Source: Rhypophila decipiens (Eukaryota > Ascomycota > Sordariomycetes > Sordariales > Naviculisporaceae). From it: a stretch of DNA of 64,000 bases. The notes beneath the pieces are model-generated. The model was not told the origin of the DNA, made no database searches, and saw only the letters and a list, made by a program, of their open reading frames with translations. The translations under genes were made by a program, and so were the position numbers. Location: positions 106,573 to 170,572 of the forward strand of contig MU858125.1 in the NCBI GenBank assembly GCA_033297075.1. The letters are read 5' to 3'. Of the stretch, positions 55,879 through 64,000 are shown one piece after another; position 1 is the first letter of the stretch; each line of letters opens with the position of its first letter.

Positions 55879-56827
55879 TTACGGGCAGAGGTAGTCCTCC
55901 GAGTCCTCTTCCTGGTTCTCCTCATAAAACCTGCAATGAGACATCTCGTCAGTATGGTCTTAAAAGGTTAGGGAAGCATCCATTTGAGTACAGATGTTGC
56001 ATCGATAGAGCAGACTTACCATTTCACGATGTAGACCTCGATATGTAGGTCACCCGGGATGGACTTCATGTAGTCATAACCAGTCCTGACCCCCGCCTCG
56101 ATGGGGTCGCGGCCGTAGTACGCCCGGTTTGTTTTGGCCGGCGCCAGAGCCCGCACAAGCAAGTTGGCGTCCGCGTAAGTGGTAATATAACTCCGACATG
56201 ACGAGCCCTGCCCGGGGCCTTGAACTTGTAGATCTTCTCGATTCGCTCCATCGAGATTCTCATGTTCGAGAAGATCTTGTTCACCTCCTCGAGGGTGTAT
56301 CCCTGCAAGATTACCACTCGCGAGTCACGAGGTCCTTCTGGCTCAATGGTCTCGGGCGCTGGCGTCTCGGTCTCTGCGGCTCGGATTGGGCGGCCCTTGG
56401 TACATATGCCTTGATTGCAGACATATGCGAGGAAATGCACAACGGCTTCTTTCGAGAAGAATGTAATCAAGGCCCTTGAGGTGGGGTCTTGTCTGGGATT
56501 CGAGACGGGGCGCAGGTGTGCCGAGTACAGCTTGCCGAAGGGCCCTGCTATGGCGATTTTTTCAAGGAGTTCCTTGAGCGTGGTTTGAGGCTGGATGTTC
56601 GTTACCAGGACCGTATTCATGCGTGTGGCGCACTGAAAGCTATTATTGGAACTTCCACTGCCTTGTGGCCAGTTGTTGTCGCGACTTCCTTGACTGCCGT
56701 TCGAGTCGCCACTCCCCTGGGACCAGTTGTTGCCCTCGCTGCCCTGGCTGCTTTCATTCGAGCCTCCATTTCCCTGGGACCAGCTCATGTCCCAGGCTTG
56801 CCTGCTGCTCTGGCCGTTCTTGTACAT
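55879..56827 (-). pseudogene. Tandem RRM-like family, copy R10, one frameshift
   Basis: Exon 1 runs from ATG 56827 to TG at 56020, and exon 2 is 55930-55879. The N-terminal 65 residues are Gly/Ser/Asn/Gln-rich with repeats such as WSQGSGDSNGSQGS. The first half is NTVLVTNIQPQTTLKELLEK, AGPFGKLYSAHL and FFSKEAVVHFLAYVCNQG. The second starts SRVVILQGYTLEEV and then changes frame once around 56190-56225, after which SYITTYADANLLVRALA and the signature YYGRDPIEAGVRTG are read to the conserved TG|GTAAGT donor. Exon 2 codes only FYEENQEEDSEDYLCP; its FYE start is shared with R11. A single inserted or lost base explains everything, so this is a young pseudogene or an assembly error. Confidence 0.75.
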
Positions 56828-58267
56828 CTTTCTCTGTTGACAGTCTCATTGTAAGCTTCTGTCGTTGCCAAAGGACCGTACGACATATTCACCTGAGTTC
56901 AGGGTGATGACGGGGAGATTGGATGGGGAATCAATTTTTGACTTACACTATCTGCCTTTTCACCGAGGTCTCAAGTGTTTACTTCTTGCTTTGAGATTGA
57001 ACTTCTGCCACAGAGAGTAGAAGACGGTGCTGGAATATTCCTCAATTCGACGTGAGAGGACCGAAATGCTTGGCTGAGGTAGCGGGGAGAAGGTATGTGA
57101 AGTTTGAGATTGGGGCAAGATAGCTCCCAAATGTATTTGAGAGGGGAAGCGCGAAATGATTGAGAAGGGTGGTGGATTGGCTAACTTGAGTTTCAACGCG
57201 TTGGAGGTGGAGGATGACGAAGGAATTGAGGAGAGAAGTTTCGGTTAGGGAAGGGGAAAGACATCTATTTATACGGCAGCGTTGGCCAAGTTGGCCAAGC
57301 CCGTAGCTCGGTTTGGGGCTTGTGGGAAAACAGCCCTATTCGCGTGGAAGCGAAATTGAATGTTGCGATGACCATCCTTATCAGTGAATACGAGGGGAAA
57401 GATGAGATAGATGGTCTAGACCAGCGTCCAAACATTGGAATCCAGTGCCGGCCACTGCAGGGATAAAGGGTTAAGAAGATAAGGAAGGTTCCTTGATCCT
57501 GATGTTGCCAGACGTGGCACTTATCCATTTGGACTGAATCTCTTCTACCGGTCGGGACAGAAGTAAACAGCACTCGAACCACGAAGCTTAATAGTAAAGA
57601 AAACAACTAGAGTAACGGAATATTTATGGCCTTAAATGGATGGACTATCATGGAAGTAACCAGGCAGCGCTTGTCAATTTGACAAATAATTAGTACAGTA
57701 GTACTTAAAAAGGGTTTCACTCCTGATATTCCACGTATTCTGGGCCCCGTGGTTTTTCACGACAAACAAATAGCCTGTAATCAGTGGCACCTGGTTTGGG
57801 GCAGATGGTCAAAACTTCTCATCTGTTCTGCAAATGGAATGGGTTCCGATCGTTTCGATCCTTGGCACTGTATCAGTGCCTTACACCGCCCTTGATTTAT
57901 CTTTCAAACGTGAGCAACTCTGGTTGGGTAGAATTTCCGTGTCACCCCTCCTACCAATTCAGCAACAGCTGCCACACGAGATGCAAAGGTAATTCACATC
58001 CACCCAGCAACATTCCCCCACCTCCCTTTCCACTCGAACCCGCCTCTCGCAGTGAGGCGGTTTTTTGGCATTGCAAACTTGTCTTCTGGATACCCATTAC
58101 CTCGCTGATTTGGTGCCAATTCAGGAGGTCCATGACGTATTTGTCGTTATTGCTTCCAAGGCCCGATTATGTGCTGTCTCTTTCGACCAGCGACGCCAGT
58201 CCCTACAAATATCCAGTCCAAACCACCTTCCAAAGCAAACGCAAGAGACGAGACATCCACATCCAAG
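56828..58267. other. Divergent region between R10 and R11
   Basis: 1.4 kb with the leaders of R10 (minus; acceptor CAACAG seven bases before the ATG, donor GTGAAT near 56892) and R11 (plus; donor GTAATT near 57987). No gene is supported. Confidence 0.4.
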
Positions 58268-59463
58268 ATGAGCACGACAGTTTTCTTCGACCATCTCGGT
58301 GGACCCATCGAACCGAGGCGCAACACGGTCCTCTTGACAAATTTACCGCCCGACGCTACCATCCAGACACTCCTGGACCGCATGATGATATGCGCGCCAT
58401 TTGGCAGGCTCTACAGTGCCCACCTGCACAAAACAAACACCCCGAGGGGATCAGGACCACCGGTGGTCAGAGCTCTGGTAGCATTCTTCACGACCGATTC
58501 TGCCCAGAACCTCATCAGCTACGTGAATGGACCTGGAATTGTTTTCCGCCGATGCATTTTGGCCGCTGATTGGAGCAATATTCGCGTGCCGGAAAATGAC
58601 TATCCGGACCATCGGGACGCCTCTCGCTCGGTGATCGTCTCTGGACCGAAGTTTCAGGTCAACAAGCGCGACATCATCTCACTGTTGGAGAATACGAACC
58701 TCATGGCCAACTATCACAATATCCAGACGAGAGACAAGAGATCCGAGCACCAGGTTCTGTTGGTCTTTACCACCTACACGGCCGCGAGCCAGGCCGTACG
58801 AACCATTCGTGCCAACCGCCCAGGCATTTCTGCTGTGTATGGCCGGGACCCGATGGAGTTCGGTGTCACGACCAAAATATCGAGCACTGATCGAAACAAG
58901 CTGTCAATCAACTTCGGCCGCTGGTAAGTCAAATTCCATTCAATTATATCACCTTGTTAAACGTGGTCCGTCGTCCGCCTTTTAACCGCCCTTATATCAT
59001 AGGCATTATTAACCACGGTTCTTTCTGTCACAACAGGTTCTACGAGACTCCCTTCCATTCGACAGGCAACGAGGGCCATAACGATGAGACATGGACCAGC
59101 AACGAAAATAATAGCGTCGATGACAGAAGGTCAAGAAGCTCCCCTCCTCCTCCATACGAGCCACGACAACCTGTCAACAGCTCCCTCGAGTCCCAAACAA
59201 GCCCCGACACAAACCCCCTAGTTCAAACTTGGAACCACAGGCCCAGAAGATCAGCCACGGGCAGCTTTTTTCCCGAATCCCAACAAAACGACAGTGGCTC
59301 TGGATATCTGGTTACGATATTCCATCACTTTCCAATCAACTTCGGGGCTTTCTTTTGGTTTGAGCTAATCGTTTGGCTTTATTTTTCCATCCCTCTTCTT
59401 CTCAGTTTGTTTGAACATTTCTTCGGTTGCCTCGTCCCGTTCTTCTCGGCCTTGGCTCCTTAA
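58268..59463 (+). CDS. Tandem RRM-like family, copy R11, with C-terminal hydrophobic anchor
   Basis: Exons 58268-58923 and 59037-59463 give 360 residues. The 113-nt intron (GTAAGT..CAACAG) splits the Trp codon TG|G. The first half contains NTVLLTNLPPDATIQTLLD, APFGRLYSAHLH and AFFTTDSAQNLISYVNGPG. The second contains SRSVIVSGPKFQVNKRDI, QVLLVFTTYTAASQAVRTI and the signature VYGRDPMEFGVTTK. Exon 2 begins FYETP (as in R10), is polar with PPPPYEPRQP, and ends in a strongly hydrophobic stretch of about 50 residues (FFWFELIVWLYFSIPLLL and onward) close to the C-terminus. This suggests membrane anchoring by a helix, where R6 and R8 use a CaaX box. The copy is intact. Confidence 0.78.
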
Positions 59464-60054
59464 AAGCGATCAGGTTCGCAGACAGAACCATCTGCTGTGT
59501 ATTGAAGGGGTGATTGAGACTGAAAGGCAATCACTGTTTATATTGAAAAGCCGGATGTCTAGGACGGGAAAGGACTTGGGGCAGCGGGAACTCATTCTAG
59601 ATAATATGTAGGGAGTCTAGCTCAGGGGCTAGCTCTGGGCCGCTAAATAAAGTAACAAAGTCACAGTCAGTATTCTCCCTCTCCCACCGCAATCAGCGAT
59701 GCCAGGAGAAAGCATGTGAGCATGTCATCTGAACCTCCTACTTGCAAAATATAAGGGAACTCTTCGATAGCCAACGGACCAGATATGGCGAAGACGACTA
59801 ACTTTCAAAAAATGCCATCGCGTTGTCTGTTGTCTAGCGAAAAGAAATATCTCGACAACGGGTTCGGGCAATTAGCGCCAGGCCAAAAGCGGAAGGAGAC
59901 AGCCTGATCTCCTTCCCACAGGCTTCATTTCGCCCCCTCCGCGGGGAAAACCCTGTACTGAACCTGACCGGTATCTGTCCAATGACCTGGCCCCCGAAAC
60001 TAAAGGTTTATGTATTAGTTCTCTGTACACCGTATTCGACAACGAGCAAAAAGA
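59464..60054. other. Intergenic region
   Basis: The 3' flank of R11 and the upstream flank of the tRNA. Nothing else is supported. Confidence 0.4.
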
Positions 60055-60201
60055 GTCCTTATGGTGTAGTGGTAACCCGTGAGCATTCTAAAAACTCGGA
60101 CATACGTTTCAATTCTTTGCAGACATTCTTATTCCATGCAGAAACGTGTGTCCGAGTGATTGAAATGGCTCAAGCCCCCGGTTCGATTCCGGGCGAGGAC
60201 A
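60055..60201 (+). tRNA. tRNA-Arg(TCT) with a 76-nt hairpin intron
   Basis: The exons fold as a cloverleaf: acceptor GTCCTTA/CGAGGAC (one mismatch and one G-T), D-arm GTGT AGTGGTA ACCC (one mismatch), anticodon stem TGAGC/GCTCA, and T-arm CCCGG TTCGATT CCGGG with A as discriminator. The anticodon TCT is at 60087-60089, with the intron at 60091-60166 in the usual place after position 37. The intron is itself a long hairpin: ACTCGGACATACGTTTC (60094-60110) pairs with GAAACGTGTGTCCGAGT (60141-60157). The mismatches lower certainty about isotype and activity. Confidence 0.75.
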
Positions 60202-60206
60202 AATTC

Positions 60207-60217
60207 TTTTTTTTTTT
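60207..60217 (+). terminator. Pol III terminator (T11)
   Basis: A run of 11 T starts six bases after the tRNA 3' end, a strong RNA polymerase III stop. It supports the tRNA being a transcribed gene. Confidence 0.8.
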
Positions 60218-60715
60218 AAAGTTCTTTACTCTTTTGTTCCCTTTTGCTCTGGTTTGTTTCAATCTTGCTTCTTGTTCCTTGGTTGGAATGCTGTCCAGGT
60301 TCCTTACAATTCGGAACTATGATGGGGACCTATCTCGATGCAACCACAATAGCAGCGATTGCAGCACGTCAATAACTACAAGGCTCCATGATCATTTTTC
60401 ATGGCCTGTGGGCCCTCGACCTCGTCACTGCAGCGTGCAGTTTGGCACCCTCTTCTCATATTGTTAACCAGTAACATTGTTTACATGTATGTTCCATCTC
60501 AACAGCCCCGCGTAACAAGGTCCAGTTTGTTTTCAGCCCCACTTCTTTGCTGCGTCGTTGCTCGCCGGGTGATGGCATTTTTGCTTGCCCCCGAACTGCT
60601 AGCTCGATCTCGCCTTCTCAAACGTTCCCAGCTTTTTGTCACCAAGTGACTCTTTACTCTGCGTACGAATTACTTTGACGCACCACCAGTACCTTGCCTC
60701 TCTCCCTGAAGAAAT

Positions 60716-61349
60716 GTAAGTGATTATTGTGTTGTGTGTCGACTGCGACTATTCCGTTGTGCGCTATCCCCAAGCTCGCCATCTCCGTGCACCACAGGCC
60801 GCGAGAATTTAGATATTCGGACCAGTGGGAAGATGGTTGATTCTGCGGCTTCGTGGAGGACATCGGCTCTGGTCTTTTGCCCCATTCACCGTCTTCCTCT
60901 ATCCAAGTCCCAATCTCGTGAGATTAACTGGTTGAATCCTCACTGACAATTTCTTTACAGCCGCACTTCATCAGCCAGACTCCTTCCTGGTTACGACCCC
61001 TCTTGTTCCTCAACTGTATGTTCCGTCGATAGTATCTAAAACTTGTGAACGCGGCCGTGACGATTTGTCTCGCCTAGCATACACCAACCTATAGTCAAGA
61101 ACAGATCACGGCATCAGCAGCCTGTTATATTTGGACCTGTAAGTATTTCTCTGTTCTTGAAGTTAACTTTGGGTTCTGCTAACACGAATAAGCTACCAAG
61201 TTTATACCAGTCAGTTCCAGCGAGGAAATCAGGGGCAATGTATGCTTAAGCTTTCCTACCTTTCTCTCTCTGTTTGGACGATAAACCTTATTTACAATCT
61301 TTTAAGTTTGCGTGTGTGGCGAGCAAAGACCATACTAATCAGCATATAG
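60716..61349 (+). promoter_or_regulatory. Multi-intron 5' leader of R12
   Basis: Four introns fit by signals: 60716-60960 (GTAAGT..CTTTACAG), 61016-61094 (GTATGT..TATAG), 61139-61192 (GTAAGT..TGCTAAC..ATAAG) and 61240-61349 (GTATGC..TACTAAT..ATATAG). The last acceptor ends at the base before the start codon. Splicing is inferred. Confidence 0.5.
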
Positions 61350-62600
61350 ATGAACACCAATATCCCTTCCGGTTCCAATGCCAATGGCCGCTCTGCCACG
61401 GACGGCTCTGCTCAATCGGCTGCGTCGGCCACACCCTCGCGTTCCCGGATGGTGTTTCGCCGCACCATCGTGCCCGCCCCGTCCGGCGCTGGGTCCTCCA
61501 GCTCGGTCAGTTCCGCGGTCGCCGCATTGAGCAGGCTGTCCATCAGTGGTCAGCTCGTGGCGAGAGGCACTAGGGCCAGCCAGCCAGCCGCCACCACCCC
61601 CTCCGTCCAGTCTGGCCAGACCTGGGCCATGGTCGCTGCCAGAAACGCTGGCATCACTGGCGTCACCATCCCCGTGACCGAGCCCGAGACCCCAGACTCG
61701 GAGGAGACCCCGGCAGAGACCGCCTCCACCCCCGTCAGACCAAGACGTCGTGTGGTCCCGATTGCCCCGTCGCCGACGTTCTCCAGCCCGCTGGAGGAGG
61801 GAGCCAGCAAGCTCACTCATTTCCATCCTATGGATGCGATATACGAGGGCAACGAACCCATGACAGACAGAAAGCGGGATCTGCTGGGGTTCTCGCCAAA
61901 CTACCGGGGCAACGTCAAGAACCCCCGAAACCGTGGCAATAACGCCGACGAAAGCGAAAACTGTTCGCTCTTCATCACGAACCTGCCTGTCGAAACCACG
62001 GTGAAGGAGTTGCTGGATGGGCTGGTTGCTCTTGGGCCGTTTGGAAAGGTCTACCAGACCCATGTCATGCCGCCCTACGGGGTCCATACCTTGGCGAGCG
62101 CGAGGCTGTTGATGTGGGACCGCTGGAGTGCGAGACGAGTTCTGAACGTTATCCAAGAAGGCAGACTCATCCTCCGCGGACAGGTAGCCAGAGCTATCTG
62201 GGACAAGAATGTGCGCGTCCCTGACGCTCGTCCACAGGATTACCTCTCCCGGACGCTGCTCATCACCGGGCCTGTTCACATCGTGGATGCCGAGTACCTC
62301 TACGATTACCTCAACGAGCGCATCTTTTTCCAGACACAAAGGGTCTCGGTATTGAGCGAGTTTGAAGAGGAAAGGGAGCTGCGGTGGATCTTTGGCTCTT
62401 TCTATGCACAAGCCCAGCCGGCCCACATGGCTCTGAGGAGGCGATGGCCACCCAGTACGGGGGTGTCTATCATGTTTGGCATTGATCCCATGGACGTGGG
62501 CGAGGATAAGATGGAGCCTTCCCTCCATGACGTGTACGCTGGCCCGGATAGCGAGCGGGTAGCCAAGGAGGAGGACGACGAGGACGAACTCTTTTTGTGA
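61350..62600 (+). CDS. Tandem RRM-like family, copy R12 (long form)
   Basis: A single coding exon of 416 residues; the ATG directly follows an acceptor (CATATAG|ATG). The N-terminal 160 residues are Ser/Thr/Pro/Ala-rich and probably disordered. A short motif LLGFSPNYRG precedes the RRM-like part and is shared with R1 (MLGFSANYKG). The first half contains SLFITNLPVETTVKELLDG and GPFGKVYQTHV; the second contains DYLSRTLLITGPVHIV, WIFGSFYAQAQPAHMALRRR and the signature FGIDPMDVG. The tail is acidic (EEDDEDELFL). It has no TG|G intron, no CaaX and no membrane helix. With R1 it forms a separate long-form subgroup found only at the two ends of the array. Confidence 0.78.
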   Translation: MNTNIPSGSNANGRSATDGSAQSAASATPSRSRMVFRRTIVPAPSGAGSSSSVSSAVAALSRLSISGQLVARGTRASQPAATTPSVQSGQTWAMVAARNAGITGVTIPVTEPETPDSEETPAETASTPVRPRRRVVPIAPSPTFSSPLEEGASKLTHFHPMDAIYEGNEPMTDRKRDLLGFSPNYRGNVKNPRNRGNNADESENCSLFITNLPVETTVKELLDGLVALGPFGKVYQTHVMPPYGVHTLASARLLMWDRWSARRVLNVIQEGRLILRGQVARAIWDKNVRVPDARPQDYLSRTLLITGPVHIVDAEYLYDYLNERIFFQTQRVSVLSEFEEERELRWIFGSFYAQAQPAHMALRRRWPPSTGVSIMFGIDPMDVGEDKMEPSLHDVYAGPDSERVAKEEDDEDELFL

Positions 62601-64000
62601 TCTACCAAGTGTGGTTAAAAAATTGTTGACTGGCGGAGGTGGCGGTTGGTGTCACGAGGTTCGGTTACATGCTCGTGAAGCTCGTGTGCCCTTCAGACCC
62701 TTCCCAAGCTCTGCCGGAATTTTACGGGAAATTCGACAATCAACGTCTCGCTTGCTCTTCTGGCCTTGAATCCTGGAGTTTGGGTGTTTGCATGTTTGGC
62801 TTCTCTTGAGTTGAATGATACCCCGATACATCGTCTAAGTTTTCTCTGTGGATTTCGCGGGAGAATGTTTCATGATGTCGACTTTGGTGATCTGGACTGG
62901 TTATCATGGGAAGGAGTTGAGTTGACGGCCTGGACTGGTAAATACGAAAGGACGGAACGCGATGGCAGCTTCCAGATTTCCTCCGCACTTTCCGTTGGCA
63001 GGATGGTGCTTGCTGGTACATTCAGTGATAACCTTTGGGGCCAGATATACCGTAGAGCTTGGCATTCAATCAAGACTTGATTTTCTTTGGTGGGCATAAC
63101 ACGGCTCATCTAGCTTGTTTGTGACTGATAAAGTGTGACTACTGACCGATCATGGTGACAAATATTCGTGCAGACATTGTAAAGTGACAAACATGGTGAT
63201 CTTTGCTCAGTTCTCAGCTGGAGACCGGACTGGCGATCTTCACTCTGCTGCCTTGAAATCGTGACCCATATAGTGAGGTTGCCCAGTTGCTTAACTGCGT
63301 CTATTGACGTACTATCTAGCTGTGGAGACATTTCATTTCCTTGATAATTTTATTGAATGAACCACATCATCTCCGTAGATAGATAGGTGGTGGCTGCCCT
63401 GGCCATGAAAGTTGGCACCGTCACCGTTCAGCAACCGGGGGAAGTGGTGGGGCTGATCTGAGTCTACTACAGGCCCCGCCACTTTATTTGGATGATGAGT
63501 AGTGACTGTCGAGGAATGCTTCTGTTGCTTATTGTGAAGCGCAGATAATGTTTCCTGGGGGATGGATTCTGCCGGTGTCATATTTACCTATCGGGCCGTT
63601 CCGTCCCTCGATGTGATGGCGCATGTTTGATCCATTGATTCTCTCCCAAGGTTATACACTTGTGTTACTTGTTCGGCAAGGGGTGTTCATATAGGTATTA
63701 ATACAGGTACTATAAGCTGTGATACCTCCAAACCGGCAGCAAGTTTAATAAACCAGGGTTCTTTTATTCACGCGTATACCTTAGGATAAACCTTCACGTT
63801 AAAACTCAATATATGTACCTAACGTTAGACTATCCTCGAATATATATATTAACATATGTTATTAGACCTAGCTCTTCTTTAGATGTCCGACCTTTATACC
63901 TATAAAGTAACGGCGGTGTGCTGAATGGGTATATAACCATTGAATTGCAGAAGGATCTGATAACTTCTGTAATTTGAGCTCCTTTTTAGGAACGGTTTGG
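62601..64000. other. Right-hand flank without a supported gene
   Basis: 1.4 kb. Short open frames are unconvincing. The last 300 bases (about 63.7-63.95 kb) are strongly AT-rich with TATATATATTAACATATG-like sequence. Confidence 0.4.

Noticed and set aside
56190..56225. Programmed frameshift in R10
   Set aside because: No clear slippery site with a downstream structure is visible, and neighbouring copies are also damaged. Random indel or error is simpler.
1..64000. CRISPR array, prophage, bacterial operon or rRNA genes
   Set aside because: The sequence is fungal nuclear DNA. No regularly spaced direct repeats with unique spacers and no rRNA signatures were seen.

Overview
The window reads as nuclear DNA of a filamentous ascomycete (Pezizomycotina, most likely a Sordariomycete; this is inference). 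Support comes from short introns with GT..AG ends and CTAAC-type branch sites, Pol III tRNA genes (one with an intron), and fungus-specific families: a HET-domain protein, a fungal rhodopsin-like membrane protein, a GH64 beta-1,3-glucanase and a CYP53-type benzoate hydroxylase.

Left part (1-17.7 kb) is ordinary and gene-dense: a partial GH64 glucanase, a rhodopsin-like seven-helix protein, a HET-domain protein, tRNA-Gly(GCC), a four-helix membrane protein, S-adenosylmethionine decarboxylase with a long ATG-free leader, the cytosolic Fe-S scaffold ATPase CFD1, a large disordered protein with acidic FGDF/DDW motifs, and a P450.

At 17.7 kb the character changes. A gene-poor 4.3 kb stretch leads into an accessory region (22-62.6 kb) dominated by one multigene family that I do not recognise as described. 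Twelve copies, intact or broken and on both strands, each encode two consecutive divergent RRM-like halves. The first half carries LxITNLP and GPFGKxY motifs; the second carries RVLVxGP and ends in the signature YGxDPxxxG. In one subgroup the second half is followed by a phase-2 intron that splits a Trp codon (TG|G) ahead of a variable C-terminal exon. That exon ends in a CaaX-type CCVM in two copies, a hydrophobic membrane segment in one, and a basic or acidic tail in others. Four copies are broken (R7 to R10). The two outermost copies (22.0 and 61.4 kb) are each other's closest relatives.

Interleaved are orphan genes. Two are neighbouring tail-anchored proteins sharing an RVxF-like motif, a CX4CX2C cluster and a C-terminal membrane helix; one of them has a tandemly repeated 30-codon phase-0 exon. 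There are also several small orphan or decayed reading frames, minisatellites, a G16 run, and a tRNA-Arg(TCT) with a 76-nt hairpin intron. Many genes here have a 5'-leader intron, sometimes with the splice acceptor directly abutting the start codon. I interpret the region as a fast-evolving, birth-and-death gene array of unknown function. No function is demonstrated by sequence alone.
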